Positions 7,431 through 13,761 of a DNA stretch of 19,084 nt are shown here, in pieces. Below the pieces are notes generated by a model, which did not search any database, had not been told where the DNA came from, and saw only the letters and a list, made by a program, of their open reading frames with translations. Each line of letters begins with the position of its first letter. The first letter of the stretch is position 1. The DNA is from an uncultured Chitinophagaceae bacterium (lineage in GTDB: Bacteria > Bacteroidota > Bacteroidia > Chitinophagales > Chitinophagaceae): the NCBI GenBank assembly GCA_934502905.1, contig CAKSVK010000060.1, positions 1 through 19,084 on the forward strand, in the 5' to 3' direction. Made by a program: the position numbers and the translations under genes.

Positions 7431-7958
7431 TTAGCTAAATGATGTAGCCCACTCTTCAAATTCTTTTCCTGTATCATCGCCATTTAAAGCATATTCCCAA
7501 CCTATCTGTTGTTGTGTAATCTCACTGTCTGAAACAGCAAACAACCAAAGCATGTCATCTTTGTAGCTGCTTTTAATTTCCTGCAATGCCCCGAAACAGG
7601 TTTGAAACAGTTGTTTTTTAAAGGAACAGAAATCAGTTTCATCTTTACTTACTCCATTCCGCACCTTGCTCGATATTCCAGCAAAAGCGTCCGTTGCAAA
7701 TTCAGCTTCATACTTCCATTCCGCAGGAGCAAATTTATAATCGAACTCATGTTCCGGATCTTCTTCCTGACATTCCTGCAAATGCTGCAAGGTATTGATG
7801 GCATTGGATACGGTCATCGCACCCTCGTCACTATACAGGGCAAAGGCAATGATTTTTTCACGGGGATGCAATGTTCTCATCTCATCAATCGCTGCAATGG
7901 CTGCGCTGATGATCTCGTTTTTTAAATTTTCAAAATTCAATTTATCCATAATAATCAT
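7431..7958 (-). CDS. DUF4303 family protein, probable immunity-type protein
   Basis: A 175-aa cytoplasmic protein. Family features of DUF4303 as I know them are visible: an N-terminal helix with NLKNEIISAAIAAIDEMR (11-28), the strand pair IIAFALYSDEGAMTV (36-50), the hallmark FAPAEWKYE (76-84), then FKKQLFQTCFGALQEI and a closing strand LWLFAVSDSE. DUF4303 genes often sit beside polymorphic toxins and SMI1/KNR4-type immunity genes. The start overlaps the stop of 7955-8851 in an ATGA arrangement, so the two are translationally coupled; a second ATG at 7949 is an alternative. The transcript comes from the dyad promoter O3. The exact target, if any, cannot be read from the sequence. Confidence 0.85.
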   Translation of the reverse strand: MIIMDKLNFENLKNEIISAAIAAIDEMRTLHPREKIIAFALYSDEGAMTVSNAINTLQHLQECQEEDPEHEFDYKFAPAEWKYEAEFATDAFAGISSKVRNGVSKDETDFCSFKKQLFQTCFGALQEIKSSYKDDMLWLFAVSDSEITQQQIGWEYALNGDDTGKEFEEWATSFS

Positions 7959-8851
7959 TCTAAACTCTCCACCCTGTACACATACCTATACCTGCTGCCG
8001 GGCATAAAATCGGTACGGTAAAAATAACTGTACAAGCCATCTGCCATTACCAAAAAATATTGGTTGTAGGGCAGGGCTTCGATGGTAACGCTGCATTTTT
8101 CTTCTTCATAATCACAGGGCGGAATGATCCACCGGCGATGCCCGTTATAGATCCGCAGGGTATCCCGGTAAAGCCCGTGTTCAATCGTAATGGAAACGTT
8201 GAAGTTTGTAAACGAAGTATCGTTTGCCCCGATGTTTTCAAAGTCGCCCCAAAAATATGCGGAATCGCAATCGATAATGTAGGTTTCGCCTGTTTTCACG
8301 ATGTCCTTTTTTCGTACCCATCCCGTTTTCCCCAGCGTTTGCTTGACCAGGTAATAACCATTTACGGTTTGTGGGGAAAGCACTGTAAAATGTAAAATAT
8401 AATCCCGTGAGCCTATATCGGGTGCATTATCCGTAGGACTGCTTTTTATCTGATAGTTTTTAAGATCTGTTTTTGCGTCAAATGGTTGTAGCACTACATA
8501 TTGCTCTATATAATTCTTTGGAGCAATGCTGTCCAATTGATTTTGCTGCACCCAACCACTGTATCCTGCGAAGCAGACTTCCGCCCATCCGGGAGTTGTC
8601 TTATCTGCCTGCAGCATGCGTACTCTCTTATTTCCGGGAATGAGCAGCGAGGGGGTGTTAGTGCCGGGGCCCTCATACATTTCTATCAAATGCCTGCTGT
8701 ATCGGTATTGCTCTACCTCCTGCAATCTTCCGCAACCGGCTAAATTTTCATCCAGCAAACGATAGTAGGCAAACGGATTTTGTACAGGTGATTGTGCCTG
8801 TACCAAAACGATAAGACAGATTATATTGCCCACCAAAAGAAGACGCAACAT
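7955..8851 (-). CDS. secreted protein with two SH3-like segments (298 aa)
   Basis: The start is ATG at 8851, giving a signal peptide LRLLLVGNIICLIVLVQAQ (cleavage near residue 20). The frame stays open upstream to 9055, but that extension would translate the promoter, dyad O3 and the start of the divergent gene. Residues about 55-106 (IEMYEGPGTNT, VRMLQADKTTPGWAEV, GYSGWVQQNQL) look like a bacterial SH3 domain. Residues about 132-184, ending GYYLVKQTLGKTGWVRKKD, look like a second, degenerate one. The C-terminal 110 residues (SITIEHGLYRDTLRIYNG, SVTIEALPYNQYFLV) are beta-rich and unrecognised. Periplasmic SH3-like domains commonly bind peptidoglycan or peptides, which would fit protection against a wall-directed toxin (inference). 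It is the first gene of its operon. Confidence 0.82.
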   Translation of the reverse strand: MLRLLLVGNIICLIVLVQAQSPVQNPFAYYRLLDENLAGCGRLQEVEQYRYSRHLIEMYEGPGTNTPSLLIPGNKRVRMLQADKTTPGWAEVCFAGYSGWVQQNQLDSIAPKNYIEQYVVLQPFDAKTDLKNYQIKSSPTDNAPDIGSRDYILHFTVLSPQTVNGYYLVKQTLGKTGWVRKKDIVKTGETYIIDCDSAYFWGDFENIGANDTSFTNFNVSITIEHGLYRDTLRIYNGHRRWIIPPCDYEEEKCSVTIEALPYNQYFLVMADGLYSYFYRTDFMPGSRYRYVYRVESLE

Positions 8852-8895
8852 CCGGATTGTTTCCTTAAAAATATAAATTCCGGTTGGGGCAAACC

Positions 8896-8913
8896 ATACT
8901 ACCTTAGTAGTAT
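8896..8913. promoter_or_regulatory. divergent dyad operator O3, -7 boxes at 8866-8873 (-) and 8936-8943 (+)
   Basis: Perfect dyad ATACTAC-CTTA-GTAGTAT between the divergent starts 8851 and 8971. On the left the box is TATTTTTA (8873 to 8866), on the right TAATTTTA (8936-8943). Each has 5 of 6 consensus bases and each starts exactly 23 nt from the dyad edge. Leaders are predicted at roughly 10 nt (left) and 22 nt (right). The arrangement mirrors O2. Confidence 0.87.
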
Positions 8914-8970
8914 GTCTTACCCGGCACGCATTTCGTAATTTTATACAGTTGCCTTTAATGCACAGAAAAA

Positions 8971-10059
8971 ATGAAATCAGTTGTATATCTCCTGTTCCTT
9001 TCTTTGTCCCTGTCTTCCTGCCATACGGTCCGGCAGGCTTCTGCAGATCCGTCACTACAACTTATCCACAAAAGCAATTTCTCACTGCTAAAAGGGGCAT
9101 GGAGCAATACCCCGGCAGATGACCAACTAAACAAGCGTTATGCTTCTACTTTTGATGTCAATGCTTTGCAGGACGTACAATTGGCAAAACAGTTTTCCCT
9201 GCTGGAAGAAAATACCATTGCGGATGCCGACAGGGTACAGCTACTTCCCGTAAACAATCAATTGCAGGTAACGGTATTCAGGAGAAATGGGATTATAGCT
9301 AAGTTCTCTGTAAAAGGTAAATTCAAAAAAGGCTATTTTAAGACAAAGAAGCAAAGTAAGACAGCATTTCCTCCAATTCCTCCATTCTACTATTTTAATG
9401 ACAATGTGCGGCTGTATATTACTGTTGATAAAGATAACAACCTGGTTATAAAACGCAGAGGTAAGAAAACAGGGATGATATTTTTCTTTGCTTCCGGATT
9501 CAGTATGGATAACGAATATCGATATACCCCTTATACAAACGCGATATTAGAGCAACGTGCTGTTGAAGCAACCAACGCCGGTTTTCCCGATAGAGAAATT
9601 CAATCTATTGATAACAAAGTGAAAAAGATAAATGCAGACAGCGCTTTGTACTCAAGATCATCTCAGGACCTGGATATAGGTGGTGAGGGCGGAAAGGCTA
9701 CGTTTTACTCAAAAGAGGATACAGTTGTGCTGGTTGAAAAAACGGAATACGGCGAAACTTTTCGTGCTGAAAAGAGCTATTATTTTGATGATATTAGCGG
9801 CGAACTGATCTATGTGGAAGAACGTCAATACCGCTATAACCGACCGATTTATTATGATGCAAAAACAGCCAGAGAAAATAACGATACCGAAGCATTTGAC
9901 GAACGCAGATCGATAGTTACTACCTATTACTATTATTTTGAAAAAAGCAGACTGTTTTACCGTAGCAATGAAAACGGCAAGCCGGAAGATAAAACACAGT
10001 GGGAGAGGCTGGGGAAGGAGCTCATAAGTGAGCTATCGGTTATATATCAGCAGAATTGA
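8971..10059 (+). CDS. two-part lipoprotein (362 aa)
   Basis: Signal peptide with lipobox LSSC (Cys17). An N-terminal part (about 20-190) with LLKGAWSNTPADDQLNKRY, QVTVFRRNGIIAKFSVKGKF and RLYITVDKDNNLVIKRRGKK looks like a beta-rich, lipocalin-like or DUF-type domain. Its opening 'LKGAWSN' is often seen in such Bacteroidota lipoproteins. A C-terminal part (about 205-345) with GKATFYSKED (241-250), KSYYFDDISGELIYV (268-282) and TTYYYYFEKSRLFY resembles the secreted protein 2698-3237. It stands alone after dyad O3, convergent with 10080-10475, and the gap between their stops is 20 nt. It may be a fusion of two modules that occur separately elsewhere. The function is not recognised. Confidence 0.85.
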   Translation: MKSVVYLLFLSLSLSSCHTVRQASADPSLQLIHKSNFSLLKGAWSNTPADDQLNKRYASTFDVNALQDVQLAKQFSLLEENTIADADRVQLLPVNNQLQVTVFRRNGIIAKFSVKGKFKKGYFKTKKQSKTAFPPIPPFYYFNDNVRLYITVDKDNNLVIKRRGKKTGMIFFFASGFSMDNEYRYTPYTNAILEQRAVEATNAGFPDREIQSIDNKVKKINADSALYSRSSQDLDIGGEGGKATFYSKEDTVVLVEKTEYGETFRAEKSYYFDDISGELIYVEERQYRYNRPIYYDAKTARENNDTEAFDERRSIVTTYYYYFEKSRLFYRSNENGKPEDKTQWERLGKELISELSVIYQQN

Positions 10060-10079
10060 GCCTGGTTGTATATTACTGC

Positions 10080-10475
10080 TCAATCTCCCTCAAACAGCCC
10101 GATGTATTGTAAACCATTGTAGTTTTCTTTATAGGGCTTGTTTATTACCAGCTCTTCGTCCTGGTACCACAGCAAAGCATTTGCTTTGGTAATGCCCAGC
10201 TCATGGCATATCGCCTTGATTTTCGGTTTTTCCTCTTCATAAACAGCGGCTTCTTCCAATAGTTCATCCAAACTCAATAGCTTATCGGAACGCGGGATAA
10301 TACCGATAAAATCTTCATCGTACCAGCGTTTGCCGATGTCGCGGCAAAAACCACCTACTTTATAGTCCGGTGCATCAATATCTGTAGAGTGGTCTAACTC
10401 AAAATAGGCATTGTATTCCGCTTCGGGAACAAAGGATGCACCTATCCAGAGATGTACTTTGTTGTAATGGCTCAT
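10080..10475 (-). CDS. Imm22 family immunity protein
   Basis: A 131-aa cytoplasmic protein that I recognise as Imm22-like. The strand VHLWIGAS (7-14) is followed by an acidic helix EAEYNAYFELD (18-28), then GGFCRDIG (41-48) and the hallmark WYDEDFIGII (51-60), with a Leu/Glu-rich helix (SLDELLEEAAVYEEE) and a C-terminal strand. The length is usual for the family. Imm22 proteins are known from polymorphic-toxin loci as small cytoplasmic antidotes. The gene is last in the operon that begins at 11861, but it is separated from 10708-11433 by repeat element B (232 bp). No toxin gene is adjacent, so this is an orphan immunity gene within the window. Confidence 0.8.
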   Translation of the reverse strand: MSHYNKVHLWIGASFVPEAEYNAYFELDHSTDIDAPDYKVGGFCRDIGKRWYDEDFIGIIPRSDKLLSLDELLEEAAVYEEEKPKIKAICHELGITKANALLWYQDEELVINKPYKENYNGLQYIGLFEGD

Positions 10476-10707
10476 TGTTTATGATTTTTAATATTACGGT
10501 GCATTGCCCCTATATTTTATGTTTCTATGAGTTACAAATATTATCGCCGCTCTGCGGCTAAAATTATTCCCGGTTAAAAAAATCCGGTTATGCAATCAAG
10601 CAAGATTTGTAATGATAAATATAACAGGTGCAGCACATCAAAAATATTTATAGCAAACAACACATCATACATACATCAAGCCGCAGAGTGGCGAGATATT
10701 ATATACC
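10476..10707. repeat. intergenic repeat element B with 13-bp mini-palindromes
   Basis: No gene lies here. The mini-palindromes are GCCGC-TCT-GCGGC (10546-10558), GCCGC-AGA-GTGGC (10680-10692, one mismatch, inverted relative to the former), and two weaker ones, GGTGC-ATT-GCCCC (10498-10510) and GGTGC-AGC-ACATC (10627-10639). Each is accompanied by AATATT, ATATTA or AAATATTAT within a few bases. GCCGCTCTGCGGC is the exact reverse complement of 6334-6346 in element A. The element sits inside an apparent operon, between the LRR gene and the Imm22 gene, so it is probably transcribed and could fold as hairpins. Confidence 0.68.
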
Positions 10708-11433
10708 TCAACCCAATCCCGAATTGACCCATCCGGTTTTGTGATAGATGTTTTCAACCTCCGGGATAGTTTTCCTTCCCCATACCGTATAAACGGTTTT
10801 GAGCTGTGGCAACTGCTGCAATGCTTCAAAATCTTCAACGGACAAAGTCAGTGATTTATCGTGACTGGTCAGCCAAATAGTTTCCAGATTTGTGAACTGC
10901 AATAAACTTTTTCCATTGGTGAAATTATAGGCATTGGGCAGTTTGATACTTTTTATTTTTAAAGCACACTTCATTTCCGGTAAGCCGGTAAGATGCGCAT
11001 TATAACCGACGTATAATACTTCAAGCATAGAGAATGCCGATAAAAAACCAAAATCTGTCAGGCGGCTACAGCCGTGCAGGTGCAGTGTTTTCAGATCAGG
11101 AAACAAACCGGGTAGCAACTGTTCGTTTTTCAACGCTGTGTCAATACGTAGATATTCGAGCTTTGGGTTTACTTGTAACCCGGAAGCATCGAGTTTCTTC
11201 AAATGAAGGTAACGCAATTGCGTTTGTTGATTTACAAATGCAGCCTGCTTTCCCAAATCTGTTTCCAGCACCAGATTTTCCAGCTCATTCAAATGAACGA
11301 GTTTGCTGAAAGGGAGATTGCTCTTGATAAAATCTCCCGTTATTTCAAGCGAGGCTAATTCCTCTGCATTGAGTAACGCCTCCAGTGAGGTCAGTGGATT
11401 TTCATAAGTGGTATGTATTTGTAACGAAGACAT
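10708..11433 (-). CDS. leucine-rich-repeat protein (241 aa)
   Basis: ATG at 11433, 17 nt after the stop of 11451-11861. No signal peptide, so cytoplasmic. A leucine-rich rhythm runs from about residue 25 to 215: LASLEITGDF, LENLVLETDLG, LRYLHLKKLD, LEYLRIDTAL, LKTLHLHGCSRL, LEVLYVGYNAHL, IKSIKLPNAY, LETIWLTSHDK. It ends with LPQLKTVYTVWG and a short helix, as does the other LRR protein (3564-4160), to which it is distantly related. LRR arcs bind proteins. As part of an operon that ends in Imm22, it may act in the same defence function, but the partner is unknown. Confidence 0.85.
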   Translation of the reverse strand: MSSLQIHTTYENPLTSLEALLNAEELASLEITGDFIKSNLPFSKLVHLNELENLVLETDLGKQAAFVNQQTQLRYLHLKKLDASGLQVNPKLEYLRIDTALKNEQLLPGLFPDLKTLHLHGCSRLTDFGFLSAFSMLEVLYVGYNAHLTGLPEMKCALKIKSIKLPNAYNFTNGKSLLQFTNLETIWLTSHDKSLTLSVEDFEALQQLPQLKTVYTVWGRKTIPEVENIYHKTGWVNSGLG

Positions 11434-11450
11434 TTTTATAAACTCAATTA

Positions 11451-11861
11451 CTACATTTTCGATGAAAGAAACTGCGCCAAATACTTTGTCCGTTCCGCCA
11501 CCTCATTGATATTGGTGATCGGGCTGTGATCGATGGTGAGTACACCATCCGAAAAGGAGTAGGCACTTTTGCCGGAGCCGAAATTACCTTCGTTTTTGAT
11601 AATAACTTTCTTCACTGTTCCTTTCAACGCCTCTTTGCCCAATGCATCGACAGCTATTTCTTTCAACGCATTTATCAAAGGTTCAAAATACACTTTGGTA
11701 AAGCCTTCGTTGTACAAATCCCCGTAGCCTTTAACGCCGAGTGTATCCCAGTTTACTTCTATTTCCGGCTCATAGCCGGCAACGGTATTCAGCTCATTTA
11801 CGAGGTTTACAAATTGATTTTCCCGGAATCCGGCAATGGCTCTTTTTTCGGGTAGTCCCAT
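11451..11861 (-). CDS. hypothetical cytoplasmic protein (136 aa)
   Basis: The frame is open to an ATG at 11921, but that codon lies inside dyad O4 and upstream of the predicted -7 box (11890-11897), so it cannot be in the transcript. ATG 11861 (MGLPEKRAIAGFRENQF) lies 68 nt from the dyad centre, similar to the other genes, and is chosen. The 136-aa product has an N-terminal helix with FVNLVNELNTVAGYEPEIEV (about 17-36), a Gly-rich middle, and a C-terminal strand-helix pair (KVIIKNEGNFGSGKSAYSF; NINEVAERTKYLAQFL). I do not recognise the family. It is first in the operon 11861-10708, probably extending to 10080. Confidence 0.8.
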   Translation of the reverse strand: MGLPEKRAIAGFRENQFVNLVNELNTVAGYEPEIEVNWDTLGVKGYGDLYNEGFTKVYFEPLINALKEIAVDALGKEALKGTVKKVIIKNEGNFGSGKSAYSFSDGVLTIDHSPITNINEVAERTKYLAQFLSSKM

Positions 11862-11919
11862 ATCAAGATTATTTTTGTGATTATGCACACAAAACAAACC
11901 GATATTTACCGGATGCGCC

Positions 11920-11937
11920 ATACTACCTAAGTAGTAC
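11920..11937. promoter_or_regulatory. dyad operator O4, with -7 box at 11890-11897 (-)
   Basis: ATACTAC-CTAA-GTAGTAC: 13 of 14 arm positions match. Reading leftwards, TTGTTTTG (11897 to 11890; 5 of 6 bases of TAnnTTTG) starts 23 nt from the dyad edge. The site lies between the stop of 11970-12311 and the start at 11861, so it gives that operon its own promoter rather than read-through alone. The ATG at 11921 overlaps the dyad and is therefore not used. Confidence 0.82.
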
Positions 11938-11969
11938 TTTGGAAAGCCTGGAAAAAGAGGATCTAAATG

Positions 11970-12311
11970 TTACTTAACCAGCTTCCAGACCGAATCATCC
12001 TCATCCATACCTAAAAAATAGACTTCGTCGTCCGTCCAGCGTGGTTCAACAAATACAAGGTTTGTAATGGCGCTACGTTTAAGACGTTTACCATCTTTAT
12101 TATACAGGCAAAAATACCCACGCAGGTAATCGCTCCCCTGACCGGGCATTACCATCAAATGGAAGCTAATTGTTTGGTAACGTTGAATGTAATGCGTACG
12201 TTGCGGATTCCATTCCCGCTCACCGTATTTGGAGCCGTTGTAAAAAAGATACATCAATCCAGAAATGCCAATAATGAGTATAACTCCACTTATTTTCAAT
12301 AACCTTCTCAT
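11970..12311 (-). CDS. small membrane-anchored protein (113 aa)
   Basis: One N-terminal hydrophobic segment after MRRLLK (about 7-24) lacks a lipobox and looks like an uncleaved anchor, leaving about 85 residues outside. The outer part has HYIQRYQTISFHLMVMPGQGSDYLRGYFCLYNKDGK (about 39-75), then VFVEPRWTDDEVYFLGMDEDDSVW near the end. This reads as a compact beta sheet with the motif GQGSDYLRGY followed by a W..D.V.FLG strand. Proteins of this size and layout occur beside Rhs and type VI toxin genes, but I cannot give a family name with certainty. ATG 12311 is 5 nt after the stop of the lipoprotein gene, so the two are co-transcribed. Confidence 0.82.
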   Translation of the reverse strand: MRRLLKISGVILIIGISGLMYLFYNGSKYGEREWNPQRTHYIQRYQTISFHLMVMPGQGSDYLRGYFCLYNKDGKRLKRSAITNLVFVEPRWTDDEVYFLGMDEDDSVWKLVK

Positions 12312-12316
12312 CTGCC

Positions 12317-13060
12317 TTATTCTTCGGTTTGTTTAATCTCAAAATAATGCGTTGGGTCTGTATTATATTTATCTTTCAGCAGCTTTATTTCATCCATTCT
12401 TAAGGCATCCATGTTTTTTTTCAGGTACAATATTTTGCCGGGCATATGCACCGGGGACAGTCCGGAGTACTCACCTTGCCTCCATTTATCATCACTTTCA
12501 TAGATGACCCTGCCATCATTTTCAATGCGCAACGTCATTTTCTTTCCCCGTACCGTACCATTAAATTCTTTGGTAAAAGAAGCTTTACTGCCTTGCACAA
12601 TGCCTAAAATCACAGGCATTCCGCTTTGCTGCGAACTTTGAAACCAGGTGTTAAACAGCTCCCAGTTATTGTTCAGTAAATCAAAATAGGCATTGCCGGC
12701 TTCATCTTCCGAATGCTTAAACGGAATATACAGCATAGAGGAATTGATATAATTATTCCCCGGTTGGATATTATCATTGATATATTTCAGGGTATCGTTC
12801 TTGATGATAAACGCTTTCTCTGCATAAATATCGGTGGAGTAGGGAGGTCCCCAGTCCAGCGTATGCGCATCCAGGTAGATGGGTTTGTAATTGCCGTATT
12901 GAATACGCCATTCAATCCTGTTGGTGCTGAAACCCTTTATATTCCTGCTTTGATATTTGAATTTTTTACCATTGCATACGCCGGTATGGTAAGTTTTCCA
13001 GCCGGCGCAACCGGCAGATAAAAGGCTGAGTATAGTGAGTATGCTAAGTAGCTTTTTCAT
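12317..13060 (-). CDS. lipoprotein of a four-member paralogous family (copy D)
   Basis: A 247-aa lipoprotein with signal peptide and lipobox SAGC (Cys18). It is the most divergent member of the family but keeps the frame: VCNGKKFKY (28-36), IEWRIQYGNYKPIYLDA (49-65), PPYSTDI (72-78) at the same residue number as in A-C, then a hydrophobic strand FIIKNDTLKY (84-93) and a later VILGIVQGSKASFTKEFNG. It lies 23 nt after the HEAT-like frame 13084-13443 and 5 nt before 11970-12311, inside the operon that starts at 13606 under dyad O5. The predicted location is periplasmic, lipid-anchored. The function is unknown. Confidence 0.86.
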   Translation of the reverse strand: MKKLLSILTILSLLSAGCAGWKTYHTGVCNGKKFKYQSRNIKGFSTNRIEWRIQYGNYKPIYLDAHTLDWGPPYSTDIYAEKAFIIKNDTLKYINDNIQPGNNYINSSMLYIPFKHSEDEAGNAYFDLLNNNWELFNTWFQSSQQSGMPVILGIVQGSKASFTKEFNGTVRGKKMTLRIENDGRVIYESDDKWRQGEYSGLSPVHMPGKILYLKKNMDALRMDEIKLLKDKYNTDPTHYFEIKQTEE

Positions 13061-13083
13061 CGGATTGATTTTTTAATTTCTTG

Positions 13084-13443
13084 TTAGCTAAACGGCAACT
13101 TATCTGCCTTTTTCTTGCACTTCAATAAATCACGGGCATAGTCTTTTACTTTTGTAGCTTTATCGTCCTTCAATTGTTTCACCTCATCCATCGGGCAATG
13201 TGCCAGTTCATTCAAACCCCATAAGCCGAGCAACCGCACATTAGCCGATTTATTTTGTAAAGCAAGGGTAAAATAAGGCAGCGTACGCAAATCCGACAGA
13301 TGCCTGTCACAGATAAATACCAACGCCCAAATCAATGCTTCAAACACCTTATTGTTATCCGTACTATCGCAGGCTTTGAGCATCCTGATAATAGTATCGG
13401 GATGCGAAAGAATAAGCGGCAAACATACCTGCTTCACTGTCAA
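13084..13443 (-). CDS. HEAT-like repeat segment, probably a frameshifted C-terminus
   Basis: The frame encodes helical repeats of HEAT type: HPDTIIRMLKACDS, VFEALIWALVFICDRHL, LRTLPYFTLALQNKS, VRLLGLWGLNELA, VKDYARDLLKC. The only start codon that covers the full frame is a TTG at 13443, with no leader of its own, and its first 27 codons overlap the end of 13364-13606 in another frame. Skipping one base near 13410 would join the two frames into one 173-aa protein. Either this is the C-terminus of a gene broken by a 1-base indel (or a sequencing error, or a +1 frameshift), or it is a separate short gene translated by coupling. The coding quality of the helices argues that the frame is, or recently was, translated. 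Confidence 0.6.
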   Translation of the reverse strand: MTVKQVCLPLILSHPDTIIRMLKACDSTDNNKVFEALIWALVFICDRHLSDLRTLPYFTLALQNKSANVRLLGLWGLNELAHCPMDEVKQLKDDKATKVKDYARDLLKCKKKADKLPFS

Positions 13444-13606
13444 ATTTTATGTTTTTTGCAAGAGGCTGCTCTTTTATAATCTTTTTCACCCATCGCTCCG
13501 CAGCATATCCACCTCCGTCTATGTCCAGTAAATGAAAATCAGAAAGGATGATGCTGTACCTATTCTCGTGTTCAACAAGTTGAAATGGAAAATACTCGTT
13601 CTTCAT
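13364..13606 (-). CDS. Imm51-like protein, possibly truncated by a frameshift
   Basis: From ATG 13606 the frame gives 80 aa: FPFQLVEHENRYSIILSD (6-23), HLLDIDGGGY (25-34), then KKIIKEQPLAKNIKFDSEAG (41-60) and MFAAYS (61-66). The GGGY motif followed by FDSEAGMF resembles the Imm51 family of polymorphic-toxin immunity proteins. The end (ASRYYYQDAQSLR) looks out of frame; the continuation SHPDTIIRMLKAC is found in the +1 frame (13084-13443). An ATG at 13630 lies upstream of the predicted -7 box (13611-13618) and is rejected. Because the box ends only 4 nt before ATG 13606, the message may start at or within the AUG, that is, be leaderless. It is first in the operon 13606-11970 under dyad O5. 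Confidence 0.6.
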   Translation of the reverse strand: MKNEYFPFQLVEHENRYSIILSDFHLLDIDGGGYAAERWVKKIIKEQPLAKNIKFDSEAGMFAAYSFASRYYYQDAQSLR

Positions 13607-13640
13607 TCCATAAAAATAATAATTACACATTCAGCCCATT

Positions 13641-13658
13641 ATACTACCTAAGTAGTAT
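13641..13658. promoter_or_regulatory. dyad operator O5, with -7 box at 13611-13618 (-)
   Basis: Perfect dyad ATACTAC-CTAA-GTAGTAT, identical over all 18 bases to O1. Reading leftwards, the box TATTTTTA (13618 to 13611; 5 of 6 bases) begins 23 nt from the dyad edge. It drives the operon 13606-11970. On the right side no -7-like box occurs at this distance, so it serves only the reverse strand; the forward gene 13830-14279 has its own degenerate copy (O6). Confidence 0.85.
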
Positions 13659-13670
13659 TTGAGCTGATTT

Positions 13671-13760
13671 TTCCACAGATTTCATACCTGCCTGACGACA
13701 GTCAGGGGTTTGTATGGAAAAACAAAAAACCTGAGAACATCTGTGAGCCAAACCAAAAAA
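13671..13760. repeat. intergenic inverted-repeat element
   Basis: CCTGAC (13691-13696) and GTCAGG (13701-13706) form a perfect stem around GACA. The outer arms TTCATAC (13681-13687) and GTATGGA (13712-13718) pair with one mismatch. Further out, CCACAGAT (13673-13680) faces ATCTGTGA (13739-13746), which again is inverted. ATCTGTGAGC (13739-13748) recurs at 3288-3297. The nested symmetry suggests an interspersed repeat. It also separates the divergent transcription units at 13606 and 13830. Confidence 0.55.
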
Positions 13761-13761
13761 C

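Noticed and set aside
8852..9055. N-terminal extension of the SH3-like gene to 9055
   Set aside because: It would translate dyad O3, both -7 boxes and the first codons of the divergent lipoprotein, and it would bury the signal peptide that begins at 8851.
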